A DNA stretch of 64,000 nucleotides. Source: Blastomussa wellsi (lineage: Eukaryota > Cnidaria > Anthozoa > Scleractinia > Plerogyridae). Below the pieces are notes generated by a model. The model was not told where the DNA came from, did no database searches, and worked only from the letters and a program-made list of their open reading frames with translations. Below are positions 1 to 12,455 of this stretch, one piece after another; the first letter of the stretch is position 1; every line of letters begins with the position of its first letter. The stretch is from the NCBI GenBank assembly GCA_947652115.1, contig OX393562.1:7189593-7253592 (forward strand), in the 5' to 3' direction. The position numbers were made by a program, and so were the translations under genes.

Positions 1-1415
1 GATCTGAGTTTATGGTTCAATTCTGCATCCGAAACTTGGAACAAAAACGAAAGTAGAGTGCAAAGGTAGTGTTTTGTTATAGTATTTTGAAACAAAAACG
101 AAGGATAGGACGCTCGGAGTTCTTTTAACATGTGCACAGCCAAATGTATGTGGCCCACTGATTTCAAAACAAAATCAGTACAAAAAAAATTAAAATTCTC
201 TATTTAGTTAAATTTAGAGGCGTAGGAGAAAGGTTTACAACTGAAAAAAAATACGTATAGCTATAGATTTCTTCTCAAATATTGATCAAATGGATCATTT
301 TGGGTCTAAACTGGGCCTACCTACTTTTGATTGACAGATTTCTGTACTGTCGAGTCTTATGTTTACTTCTTTGGGAGTAGAACTATCAAATATCTGTTGA
401 AAATAACTGACATCGTTCCCAAATTTGTTTTCTTTGTGACCGATTTTCTCTGTTTCTCTTGCCAGTGACTCTTGAAATTGTCTGCTGTACCTGTCTATTC
501 TCAGTTAACCGCAGTTAGTTTTGCTGTCTATTCCAAATAGAACTGACACTATTTTGGCCAAGCTGTTTGGCCAACTGCTTCTCTGTTGTGATCACGATGA
601 TTCAAGCTCTTTTTTTTAATTCTGTTGAAATATCCTTAAGGAAGACTCATCCAACTTTTTTTGTGCGGTGCTAATGAACTGATCATTAGATCAAGAAAAA
701 AAGAAGACGCAATTGGCAGGCGAGTATGGACGCTCTCCGGGGCTCTGTAGTTGTTTTCAAACAGTTACGATATTTAGTTATCATGCGAATCAGAATTAAT
801 ATAAGAAAGAAGAACCAGCTTAACTTAAAATGAAATTTCTTTTAAATAAGTTCTTCCCTCCTAAAACTTACACTAAGAAACTGAGTTTTACTTTTCTTTC
901 TTCTCGGAGAGTAACCAAGCACTCAATGAAAAACCAAAAATAATGGTTTTGGTTTTGTTACTAAGACTATACTACTGCATAGAACCATTTACTGGCGTTT
1001 GTTGTTACGGATGGCGAGGATGGAAGTGGATTGAAATTCAAAACAAGGCCCTGCCTTGCAGTCAGAAGTTCTCTTTAGAGGTTGCGGATTCGAAGCCCGG
1101 ACTCTCCTCAGTAATGTTTTTCTCGTAATAATGATAAAAATAAAAATTAGTTAAAATTTGGTTAAAAAATTGGTTAGCGCGTATTCAAAATTATATAAAC
1201 AAAACTGCTCGTCTGCTTTGCCAGAGATCAGTCGCAGAGTGGCTTACAATCACAACTACAATTCTCAAATTCGCAGCGCGGCAGAGCAGCAAAACTCCAT
1301 GCAAAATTATTGTAATATCTTGAAATTTATGAGGAGGAAGTATGACAAAACTGGGATATAGTTTTCGAAAAATGTTGTAAAAGGTAACTTTGAAGGTCTG
1401 AGGAGGTTAACGACC
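1..1415. other. no gene recognised
   Basis: AT-rich sequence with only short random open frames on both strands, none with recognisable protein motifs or a convincing splice structure. It may be intergenic or an intron of a gene outside the window. Confidence 0.5.
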
Positions 1416-2032
1416 GTTTTATAATGTTTACAGAACTAGGGAATACGTTTTAACAGTTTAGACGATCGACAATAGGCTTGGCACTCTGACTTATCAAGCA
1501 TTGACGAGCCTTCTCACAGAAAGTTGGGCTTGCGGCTTGTTTCGTCAAAGAGCATAAAGTATAGAAAATACAAAAAACAATGATAAAGACTATAAGATTT
1601 CCAAAATTCTGCTCCAACGTTTTTCTTGAAAATTGCCAATGATACGTATAAAGTTAATACACGCTGATACTTTTGATCACTTTTGTTCAAAACCAACGTA
1701 CAGAGCATTTTGTTAAATACTAGGTTTTATAATGTTTACAGAACTAGGGAATACGTTTTAACAGTTTAGACGATCGACAATAGGCTTGGCACTCTGACTT
1801 ATCAAGCATTGACGAGCCTTCTCACAGAAAGTTGGGCTTGCGGCTTGTTTCGTCAAAGAGCATAAAGTATAGAAAATACAAAAAACAATGATAAAGACTA
1901 TAAGATTTCCAAAATTCTGCTCCAACGATTTTCTTGAAAATTGCCAATGATACGTATAAAGTTAATACACGCTGATACTTTTGATCACTTTTGTTAAAAA
2001 CCAACGTACAGAGCATTTTGTTAAATACTAGG
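1416..2032. repeat. 308-bp tandem duplication
   Basis: Two head-to-tail copies (1416-1723 and 1724-2032) start with GTTTTATAATGTTTACAG and end with TTAAATACTAGG. By eye they differ at only about two positions (CGTTTTTC versus CGATTTTC, GTTCAAAACC versus GTTAAAAACC), so the duplication is recent or kept homogeneous. No terminal repeats or coding capacity are seen; the short open frames in each copy are shadows of each other. Confidence 0.9.
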
Positions 2033-5000
2033 TCGATAAAAAGCATTTTGAGAAAGGCTTATGATTTTGTTCTAACTAAATTTTCGGTGGCCTCTGATGA
2101 AGCTGCACAGAAGCCAAAACAAAAACAGATTGACATAAGAAAACGCAATCAAAAACACTACATTTTGTATTCTTGTTAGCTAGTATCCCAAAAACAAAAC
2201 TAATACTTAGTCAAAACTGACTTTTTCTGTTTGCGCTAAAACAAGACAGACACAAACTTAAACATAAAGTGGAACAAACAGAGCAAGCTCACAATTTTAT
2301 GTGCTTGAAGGTAATTGAAAGATACACAAAAGACATTTTGACATAGAAATTGTTGTTAACATTAACCACCTTTTACCAATCAAACATTGATTTATGTAGT
2401 AAGAGTGCTTACCGAAGTTTTGGCACATAAAGTCGTCATCTGTTTTAACACGACAGTGACAAGCGAAAACTTTGCATGTGTTTTTACTGTTAAAAGCATT
2501 GTCCATTAACCACATAACACACACTGAGATCAGCTTGTTTACATCTCGGCATAGTTGCTGCATCAGATAAAACTTCTTATACCTGTCATATCAGTCATAT
2601 CTTAACATGTTTCTTTGTGATTCGAATTGACATCGCATCAGTTGATACGGGATTCGCGGCGAAGTACTTTTGACGTCGTTGGAGCGGCAAAGCCGTGGGG
2701 AGATTGGTGAGCGCGGGAATGCTGAGTGAGTAGCTCGCACCCTCAAATCCCGCCGGCTACGCAGGCTAATCAGTTGATAATTTACAAAACGTTTTTAAAT
2801 CTTCATCAGAGTTAAGTGACTGTGACGTGACGCGGATTCAATACAAAATCAGACTTCGCCTGGGAAAAAAATTCAATATAGTTTACTAGAGAATTCAACA
2901 AGGGAATATGTTTACTGTTTGTATTAGCGAGGGCGATTATTATGCTTTCAGAAATTATATCTAAAAAGCTGGGCTCTTGCAAGAAAGCCCAAAACAGGAA
3001 ACTGACGAATTTACACATCCACAGGCAGAAAACAGTGTCAAATGACAGTAAGACTCGCAGGCAACAAGATAAACATTTATTTCCATTTCCTTAAAACGCT
3101 ATTTTGATGGTGTCTGATTTCACTTGCGATTTTTAAACAATCTTCTTTCAATGTTAGTGTTGTTGTTGTATTAGGGTGCGTTTCTTTAAAAAATCTAAGA
3201 TTGGATTTTTAAATCCGAAAATGAATTTTGCGTTTCTTTATTAAACGGATTAACCCAAGATCACTCGGATCATGGTGCATCAGAGGAACCGAAGAATCCT
3301 TGCACCATGATCCAAGTGATGTTGGATTAATCTGCACCAAATTTGTCTTCACTAAATTCTGTCTCATTCTCTTGTGTTTTTACGTTGGTGTTTCGTTTTG
3401 TCTACTAACTATTCAAACTGGAACTAGAAAACAGTCTTAACAGGAAATCTTTAATATCTACCAGCGTTTAAATATTATCGTTTTATCTCGGCTACACGCT
3501 GCAGATAGATAGTACTGGTTCATGATAAGATGGCCATTTAGTACTATCCCGCTTTATTCTATGCTTGAAAGGAAATGAATATTGAATTTTTTTTATAGCA
3601 GCACAGCTTGTTACTATCAACACATCACGTTTGTGATCAATTACCGTACACAATCATGTCAATCTAGCCATGGCTTATTTCTTCAACTTAATTTCATTTG
3701 CCCTCAAAACTTCTCTGCATGCAGTATGTCAAGGCTTTCACTGCCATCCAAGATATTCACGTACCTCCCTGTATCTCCGCGGCTTGGCATTTCACGATGA
3801 ACAGAGTAAAAACCTTTATACAGAAGCTGTCACATAAAGTTAAAACTTATTTTTCTTTACGTCAAAATGAGAGATGTATGTCACTGATAACAAGTCAGTA
3901 GAAAACAATAAACTGTGTGAGAATTATGCAGAGTATTGTCGGACGGCTATACTATAAGGCTCTTTATAACAATTGTCAGGTATAGAAAGTTAACTTGTTT
4001 AGATTCGCTTCAAATCACAAAAGTATCAAACATTCCACACTATTTTGCACACAGTCTCATTTAGAAATTAGAATTGAATCTTTCCTTGTTTGCTTTCAGG
4101 AAAAATTAAAATTTTTGACAGCAGCTGTGTTTACTTTTGCAAGGCAAAATCATTGGCGTTGAAATTATCAGTTCCATTCTAGAAAAGTATCGCTCCTTAA
4201 TGGAAGACATATTAATCACAGGTAAGCTTAAAATGTCTTGGCGTGCCTGACCTCTCAGCTTTGGTACTCAGTAGTCAGTTTTATTATTTTTACTAAATCA
4301 TCCCACGAAATACCACCTGCACAAGATGTCCGGTTTTGTCACGTATTAGGAGGTGGGATTTTAGGGGATGTTGACTGCATTCACATCTTATTTAACATCT
4401 TCATTTTTGAAAAAGTGAAACAAAAAATAGTAAAGGCGATTCAGTTTGGAAGAACAAAGAAATTTAAAAAACTGGTTTGAAATAGGGAGCCGTCAGCTTG
4501 CGAAAAAACGAAGCGGAAATTTTAACTTATTACCTGTTTCACGTTGCTTCCGCTTGTATTAAAACTATCTTTGAAGGAAATGATTCTTATTTCATTTAGG
4601 GGATAGTTTACTTCCATACATGTAAAGGGACCGACATCAAATTGGAAATTCACTCAATATGGCTTATCCCCACGTTTAATTACGAAAACTTTCGAATACA
4701 ATAAGGAAACCAAGCCAAAAACGACAATTATAAAATATCCACCATTCATTTTTTTCATTTTGAAGATTCCTGTCTGTTAATTAACATGATACAATTTCGT
4801 TCTCACATTTACTCTGTACAGCTAAGCTCGGTAAATTTCATAGCTTTCATTTCGATTCGAGCCCGACTTTAACTTGACGAATCACACAGCTTTCATTTCG
4901 ATTCAGTTGTCCGTCCTTTCTGTGCCATACCTCACTGACTCTATCCGCTGCTGCAAGCTCGCAAACCTGAGTGGAAGTTGGCGAAAAGCATTCAAGGTTT

Positions 5001-5050
5001 CATGCGTTTAATTGTCAGTAATATTTGTTATCGTTCTTGATTTTTTTGGT
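2033..5050. other. no gene recognised; one hairpin repeat
   Basis: AT-rich sequence without a recognisable gene. The only clear structure is the inverted repeat at 3260-3320, listed separately. A GC-richer patch at about 2640-2770 looks like repeat debris. Confidence 0.5.
3260..3320. repeat. short inverted repeat (MITE-like hairpin)
   Basis: Arms ATCACTCGGATCATGGTGCA (3260-3279) and TGCACCATGATCCAAGTGAT (3301-3320) are near-perfect reverse complements with a 21-base loop. Weaker outer pairing (GGATTAACC and GGATTAATC) extends it. It is probably the core of a small MITE. Confidence 0.7.
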
Positions 5051-5063
5051 TATAAATTTATAG
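5051..5063 (+). promoter_or_regulatory. possible TATA box of mGluR-A
   Basis: TATAAATTTATAG lies 33-45 bases upstream of the first ATG of the receptor gene. Transcription starting about 30 bases downstream would give a very short 5' UTR. AT-rich background makes a chance match possible. Confidence 0.3.
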
Positions 5064-5095
5064 GGTTACGAGCCGATCACATAGAACGGTAAAAC

Positions 5096-8000
5096 ATGAA
5101 GCTTAGACTGATCACTTTGATGTCAGCCCTTGGCGTTCTTTTGATGAGCTGTGGATGTTCACGATCAAAAACCTACGTAAAAGGTAAGGAATGATTTCAT
5201 TTAACGATCGCCGCAGTAGCTTTACATGAAGTCAGACTCCTTCTTACGGTGTACTGTGAATCGCTCACAGGAATAGGCATTTTCGAATTCATTAAGTAAA
5301 AACTGTAGCTTTCCACGAAAACCAAGTGAGCCATTCTGTGTTCAATGTTTAAAAGATAAAAGATTTTAAGTGTAGTTGAAGACGGACTACAAAATAACTA
5401 TCAATCCCAATAACCTTTATCAAACATCGCGGATTACATATGCAAAACTAAATGGTGGCTCAGTCAAACATCTATGCGATAAAATGACCAAGACTTCAGA
5501 CATGCAGGTTTGCATTTCCCTATGACGGTCCTTCCATGCCTGCCGTGAAACGTAACCGCCTCTTGTACCCTGCCACCTGCAGCTGATACACAAAACCCTT
5601 TATTGCAGACCAACTGCGAGTATTATGCGTATGCTACAGGGACGGCAGAGCCGGTGGGGGGGCTGGGGGGGCTTCAGCCCCCCCCCCCCCCCACCTTTTA
5701 CGACGATGGAATTTTTTTGTTTGTTTTAGTATAAGGTTCGTATGAATAAATAATGAAAAAAGGAAAACGTAAATAATAAATAAAAGGAAAACGTAAACGG
5801 AAAAGCGCCATTTTGTAGAAAAACAAATACGTTACTGACAGTTATTGTTGTCATTCAGAGTCATTTTTAAGCATGTAATAATATCTTTTATTATATATAT
5901 AGCGACAATTTTAGGTAATAAACCTTGCAAATAGAATTCTATATCTGCTATATTTTCACATGTGAGAAAAGCGATACGTCCAATCAGCTTCACGTATAGC
6001 TTTCTTCACATGTGAAAAATATAACCAATCAGCATCAAGAGTAGAACGACCTAACCAATCAGAGCACGGGAATTCAAATGGTTTCCAACGAGGTTGTGAA
6101 AACAACGCGCTGCAAGTTTACAAGCTCTCGAAGACAGTTTATGTTTTAGCTACAAATTTTGTACTTTTGAGAACTTCATGGAAAGGAAAGCAATCAGAAA
6201 CAAGCAAAGCAAAACCTTGAGAACACAGTTAGGATATGGAAATGCAAAAATCATTCTCCAGGCGGAGCGAAGGCAAACTAAATGTCGATAAGGGAAAGCC
6301 AAGAAATGAAAGACTTTCATTGTAGCTTTGATACAACGCAGCCGTGGATGTTCGAAGAAAATTCAAGCACTCTTGGGAACACCAGGGTTAAGTAAATATT
6401 TCACTTTTGAATATGGATTTACGACTCCTTGTGTTATCCTTGTTATCCATAAGCTTGTGTTATCATAACTTTTGCTCAAAAATTCGCCAGTTGATTTGCG
6501 CGCAGTAATTGATTCACTTATGGCGACGTTTCTCGATGCGATAGCAAAAGCTTTTCTTTTAAAAAGTATTAACACAGTGTGTTTTATACCGCTATTTAAA
6601 TAAAGTTCTTGTTTACAATATCTTGTCGTCGCCGTAATTTTTCTTTTCTATTTAAAAGAGATCTCGCTTTGAAAGCCATCAGAATGCATTTGCATGCAGC
6701 TTTGTTTTCCTCGCGCTGCGTTTAACTCTTTAATTACTAGAAAAATCGCTTTAAGTTTCGAATGGTTGAGTACTCGTTATATATAATAAACAAATTACAG
6801 CATAGAAAGTGCTTTGTACGGATTATTATTCACTCGTCGCAAAACTTTGGAAAACTCACTCGTTCGCTGCGCTCACTCGTTCGTATTCCAAAGTTTTGCA
6901 ACTCGTGAATAAAAATCCGTACGTCGCACTTTCTATGAAGTAATCTATATTTATTAAAAACTAGCTATGGTATATTGCATTTCCTGAGTTTGATTGGTTT
7001 AGAGGCAATGGTATATGGTATATGAGCTCAAACCTGTTCAAAACCTGTCGGAAACTTTTCGTGTTTACGTACTTCCTTTATACGCGCATCCTTTCCACAC
7101 ACGGGGAGGTTGTGTAAAAACCCAGGTTAATGTACTAAAGTTAAGTCAGGATATATCGTGGAAGACTGAAAAATATGTATGAAGCTTACAAAACTTCCAA
7201 AATATTGCTGTAAGCATGTTGTCTTTTTTTAAGAAATATCTCATGGAGAATGGTGAAAATACCATTTCCGAGCCTCTAGATTTCACAATTTTCTAGGGGA
7301 GGACGTCCCGAGACCCCCTACAAACTCGCGCCTCCGGCGCTAGTTTTCAAGCCCCCCCCCCCCCCCACTTTAAAATACGCTCCGCCGTCCCTGTGCTATA
7401 GTGGATTCGTGGGAAAAAATGGGAGTTGGTTTGAAAAGAGTAGTTTTGAATACCTCGAAAGGAGTGCATCAAAAATATAAGGACGTTATTCATGGTGTCC
7501 CGATACCTCTTGAGAGTGACATGAATAAGCAGTAAGTTATGGCAAGGATACGACATGCAAATCATTTGTGTAAGATGATCTATAAACTTCCTTAACCAAA
7601 AATACCTAGCATCGTTTATCACGCCAAATTTTGTTCGTTTGAGATTGCTTTAGGTCAATAACCCAGATTTAAGTGAAAAGAAGCAAGTTTTGAAGGAAAT
7701 TGCCTTTCCCATTCAATACACCAAACGTTGCGTTTCTTTCTCAGATGAAGGAAAACAGCTTTCCCTTCACATCGATGGTGACATAATTCTCGGGGGTCTA
7801 TTTCCTGTTCATCAACGAAGTAGCACGACTGAAAACGCATGTGGAGAAATAGATCTTCTTCCAGGATATCAATATCTCGCCTCCATGCTGTTTGCTTTGG
7901 AAGAAATTAACGGAGACGATAATATTCTTCCAGGCATTAAACTCGGCGCGAATATTTTCGACACTTGCCGAAGTCAGACGATTGGTTCCGATGGCGCCAA

Positions 8001-10257
8001 AGATATAATAAAGTACACTCTCCGTGAGGAGAATGGAAGTGCTCCATTGGTAGGTGTTATCGGGCCATTTCGCAGCGATGTGTCTGTGGCTGTCGCTAAT
8101 TTGCTTCGCGTGTTTAACATCCCACAAGTTAGCTATGGCTCGACAACTCCAGTTCTTAGCGATAAAGATCTTTATGGCTACTTTTTGCGCACCGTTCCAT
8201 CGAATTCGTACCAAGGTAAGGCTATGGTGGACGTTGTTCAATATTTTGGTTGGAGTTATGTGATGACTGTGTATTCTCCGGGTCAGTACGGAGAAAAAGG
8301 AATGGAAAAATTCTACGAGGAAGCGGAACGCGCAGGGCTTTGTATTGCAAACAAGAAAAAACTTCCCCCTTTCCCTACGGAAGAAGATTTCGCGAAGACC
8401 ATAAAAGAACTGCTTGAATTAAGGAAAAAAAATTCGCGCGGTAAACTAGACGTTGTTGTGTTGTTTTGTATCCAGCGAGATAATAAAGGCTTGGTTCAAG
8501 CAGCAAACAAAATTTTGAAAAAAGGAGACAGATTTTCATGGCTTGCAAGTAATTCTTGGGGAGATAGAAAGCAAGTCACTGACGGATGTGAAGAAGCTGG
8601 AGAAGGCGCACTGACAATAAATTACATAGAAGGCAAAGTTGATAAGTTCAAGAAGTATTTTTTGAACTTGAAACCGTCCAACAATATATACGGGCCCTGG
8701 TTTGAAGAATTTTATCAAGCAACTTTGAAATGTAACCTTTCAAATTCATCGAAACCACTTTATAATGAACGTGAATGTTTAGCAAACGAGTCTCTTCCTC
8801 CAGATCTTGAGATTGGACCTGTTCGCGTCGTGATAAACGCGGTGTACGCCATGGCGAATGCGCTCAACAACATGCATCAAGTGCTATGTCCAAGACAGCG
8901 TAACTTATGCAGCGAGATGAAGGATCTGAAACGAGAACAATTCTTGGAATTCTTAAAGAACGTGTCTTTTCCAGACGCGTCGCTTAATTTTAACGTGACC
9001 TTCAACCAAAATGGTGATGTAGATGGAAATTATAACATTTTGAATTTCAAAAAAGTTGGCGGAAAGCACAAGCATGTTATTGTTGGAAACTGGAGCGGTG
9101 CATTAAACAGTGACCAAAAAATCGAAGGGAAAATAAAATTAGACGGAGAAGAGATTTCGTGGGGTAGGGAAAAGATTAAAACACCGGAATCATACTGCAG
9201 CAAAAATTGCCCAACGAAACAAATTACAATACCAGAAATGTCGAATGCGCGATGCTGTTGGAGATGTGAAGACTGCAGCTCAAACAATGTTATCATAAAC
9301 AACACATGTACCGCGTGCGCGAAAGGAAATGTTCCGGACGCCAACCTCACAAAATGCTTCAAGCTGGCAGTTATTTACCCGTCGTGGAGCGACACTGCTG
9401 CCCAAGTCCTAACAGCATTTATATCGATTGGTATCATCTCTAGCATAATCACAGCGGGGTTTTTTGTGTTACAAAGGAATCACCGTGTTATAAAAGCGTC
9501 TGGAAGAGAACTGAGCGCTATTTTATTAGCTGGAGTTGTATCGTGTTATATGGGTGCGTTGTTGCATTTTACTAAACCTGAAAATACGGTTTGTGGCGCC
9601 ATGCGCTTTATAGACAGCGTTTCTATGACAACGTGTTATGCGCCCGTGTTGCTGAGGACAAACCGTATTTATCGCATATTCAAGGCCGCTCAAAAGTCAG
9701 TTCGTCGACCATCTTTGGTGAGCCCACTGTCGCAAATGTTTGTTGCTCTGGGTATTATCGGTGTGCAGTGTCTCATAACCATGATTTGGGTCTTATCAAA
9801 ACCTCCAATAGCTGTGGAATATTACGGGCATGACGATCACGTGATCCTGGAGTGTAGCACAGACGACTTTAGTGTAGCAATAAACTTGTGTTTTAACGTC
9901 ATTTTAATGTTTGCATCAACAGTGTACGCATTTCAAACCAGAAATTTCCCAAGAAATTTCAACGAGGCAAAATATATCGGCATTACAATGTATATATCAT
10001 GTTCTGTATGGGTAGTATTTTTACCTTGCTACCTGAATGCATCTGATAGTATCTGGAAATCTTATTTCTTATGCAGTTCACTTTTCCTTATTGGAACTGT
10101 AACACTACTCGGACTTCTTGTACCCAGAGTTTTGCTTGTATATTTTGGTAACACAGTAGACCCGAGCGGAGATACCACACTGACTGGAAATTTTGACAAA
10201 CAGGGCAGAAGCGAGCACCAAACAGATAGTCAAACTACAAAGGCGTCCCCAAAATAA
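5096..10257 (+). CDS. metabotropic glutamate receptor-like class C GPCR (mGluR-A)
   Basis: Two coding exons, 5096-5183 and 7745-10257, give an 866-residue receptor. Exon 1 is a signal peptide (starts MKLRLITLMSALGVLLMSC) and ends AAAAG|GTAAGG in phase 1; exon 2 follows TTTCTCAG and completes a GAT codon, reading on as DEGKQLSLHIDG. An in-frame ATG at 7690 lies in the intron and is not the start. Domain order: Venus-flytrap ligand-binding domain (about 30-510), nine-cysteine domain (about 514-567), seven-helix domain (about 582-821), short tail. Family hallmarks include RELSAI, CYAPVLLRTNRIYRIF and NFNEAKYIGITMY. Compared with rat mGluR1 numbering, which I recall, the alpha-amino-acid residues S165, T188 and Y236 are kept (S140, T163, Y211). 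D208 and D318 are Asn (183, 299), R78 is Tyr (73) and K409 is Pro (388). A glutamate ligand is therefore doubtful; G-protein signalling at the plasma membrane is inferred from the family. Confidence 0.93.
5637..7393. mobile_element. 1.76-kb non-autonomous DNA transposon in mGluR-A intron
   Basis: The ends are CAGGGACGGC...and its inverse ...GCCGTCCCTG. A 5-base direct repeat TGCTA flanks both sides (5632-5636 and 7394-7398), as expected for a target-site duplication. Just inside each end are long G/C runs (about 5655-5692 and 7352-7368). There is no transposase frame. The interior is composite: it holds a segment shared with 53297-53580, the hairpin at 6801-6937, and a segment (about 6955-7125) also found inverted at about 27424-27600. 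The superfamily is not assigned. It lies between the signal-peptide exon and the main exon and should be removed by splicing. Confidence 0.75.
6801..6937. repeat. inverted repeat nested in the intron transposon
   Basis: CATAGAAAGTGC... at 6801 pairs with ...GCACTTTCTATG ending at 6937, and inner parts (CAAAACTTTGGAA, TTCCAAAGTTTTG) pair too. The arms are over 50 bases with a short central spacer. It is a foldback MITE-like unit. Confidence 0.75.
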
Positions 10258-12340
10258 GTTAAATCCTCCAAAACATAAATCATTTCACGAAAGAGAGGTT
10301 TATCATACGTTAAGATTGTATTTGAATTTATAATTAAATAGATGCAAAATAATAAAGTTATTTCGTTTTTCATGCGAGTCAAACACAGAGCAGGGAAACC
10401 AACTTCCCATCCCATACAAGCTCTTAAATGAAATCTGAACGATGTTCTCACAATTTGCGCCGCAATCATGGAGTCATGACACATGGTGAGCATGCGCATC
10501 TCATTAAGAGCGTGTGAGTGCATCGGCACCAAGAATCGCGACCTCAGACCACCTCCAAAGCCGGACGTCCGCGATTCATGGACTCATTGTCAAGTCTGAT
10601 TGGCTGAAAACTACAGAACGAGTGCTCTGCGCATGCTTACATTTTGGAGATGGCAAGAGGTCGCGATTCTCTGGATGTGAGTGTTAATAAGCCTTAGAGT
10701 CAACGTGAGGCTGAAGGTGACCTTGTATTGATACAAACCCTCTTGCTTTTGGTTTGCAAATCCTTTTGTTCTTTTACTAAGTAGTTTCTGGCGACAATCA
10801 TGTCCCTACTGTTTCAGGAGTACTCAATTAAAAATAAAAGGTCATGCTAAACCTCGCTTTCATATAGAAGCCTGGGGTACATACCATCCGATTGGAAATT
10901 TCACGCGAAAAGATTTCATAACTGATCTTGGCTTTGCAGAAGAAGGAAATAGCTCAATACCCATCCCAATTCACTGAGAGGATTGAACGGAATATAGCAA
11001 GTCTATCACCCCATCCAGTGGCCCATAATTTGCAAAGCGTTCTAATCAGAATGACGCAAACCAGTTAATTTTCCAACCGGAATTTTCAGTTTTTCCGCGA
11101 AAATGGTAAGTACTCCAGGTTTCATTTTACAAAACTGTAAAATGGTGTGCAGTTGTTCATGCAAGCGTGCACATCTCATTAGCATTTGGGGAGTAAGTAC
11201 CAGTGTTAATTAATGTATACATGCGCATGGAACGTTCAACAACAGCATTTCAACATGGCGGTCAGTGGGAGAGTTCGATGTCGGTTGCACCTTTTTATAA
11301 CGGTTGAATACGATTTCACAGTAAAGCGGTAAAAATGTCTTTGGGAAGCTTCTTGTTGCCAAGACGCAGCGGTTGTTGTTAAATCCAAGTCAAAGTATAT
11401 ACCAATCGAACGTCAACTACGACAACGCGGTCACATTTTCGGCGCGGGGAGTGCTGACGCCTCTAGAAACACTGAATGCTTCTCACCCGTGAGTTTCTTT
11501 AGCAAAATATAAAACATTTTTTAAATTTAGCGGGAAAACATGGCCTGTTGAAAAGCGAAAAACCGCCGACTTAGGACGTGAGTATTCATTTTGCAAGTTG
11601 TGGGAACATCGTCTTTCAGTAGCAGACCTTCTTTAAAAATAAATATTGCAGGTAATAAAACAGACTCTGGTCGCGGCTGTTCTTTTTGCCGCATTCCAGG
11701 TGATGTTGGCTGAACTCCTCTACTTTCACTGGTCTTAGCCTTCATCATCAGAAGAGGTTTTGGCCATCTGACTCCCGGCAGGGTTTCAACAGCCACTGTC
11801 ATGGAGCTCTCGGAAAAGATCTCTTCACGAGCACGCTCCGTATTGTCTCCGTTTCTGTGACAGTTTGTATCCACTGGTGGGTGATTGGCCCAGTCGGCTT
11901 CACCAGGTTTCCCGTCAGCCAGCGCGTTTCAGGTTAGATCCAGGCAGGCTTACGGTAGAGGCCCGGGAAGATTAACTTCCCACCATACATCACCCTACCT
12001 AACAATCCTCTAATCTGCCTGCATGTTTCCACCTCCTACGATTGGACTTTAGGAGGCGAATCGTATAGCTGTTATATTATTTACAATATACACAGAACGC
12101 GGCTCGTTGACAGTTGTAACTAACCTGCAGAGTTTAAGGTTAAACATCCCAAGACTGAAACAGGCTGTATTTTGGGACTTTTCGAGGGACCTCTCTATTT
12201 TGTAATGTTTTTGATCGTGTTGTCGTAATATACACAGGGCCTCTTTTGATACCCGCCTATGGCTGACAGGGCTACTCTTTCTAAATAATGTTGACTTGAC
12301 TTGGCCTTTTGAAAGTTAAATTAAAAAAAAACATTAAAAA
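10258..12340. other. mGluR-A 3' UTR, then no gene recognised
   Basis: An AATAAA signal at 10351-10356, about 95 bases after the receptor stop, is the likely polyadenylation signal. Beyond it I see repeat-like, locally GC-rich sequence (about 10475-10690 and 11400-11950). A minus-strand open frame at 11527-11874 has no recognisable domain, and I do not call it a gene. Confidence 0.5.
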
Positions 12341-12455
12341 AATAGGGCCACAATGAGCTCCAGTCTATAGGGCCCTTATGAGCTCCAATCCATAGGGCCC
12401 CAATGAGCTCCAATCTATAGGGCCCCAATGAGCTCAAATCCATAGGGCCCCAATG
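12341..12455. repeat. 25-bp tandem repeat
   Basis: About four and a half copies of a 25-base unit ATAGGGCCCCAATGAGCTCC + AATCY. Copies differ by single bases, and the first has a small variation in the C run. It is a non-coding minisatellite. Confidence 0.9.

Noticed and set aside
5630..5700. G/C homopolymer runs (also at 7352, 17021, 24031, 38635, 54726) as G-quadruplex regulators
   Set aside because: Several are internal parts of transposon ends or repeats; single homopolymers give no specific evidence of regulatory use.
7690..7744. ATG at 7690 as the start of mGluR-A
   Set aside because: It lies in the intron: TTTCTCAG at 7737-7744 is an acceptor, and the exon at 5096-5183 gives a proper signal peptide joining in matching phase.
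11527..11874. 115-codon minus-strand frame
   Set aside because: No motif, no splice context, and a repeat-like GC-rich setting.
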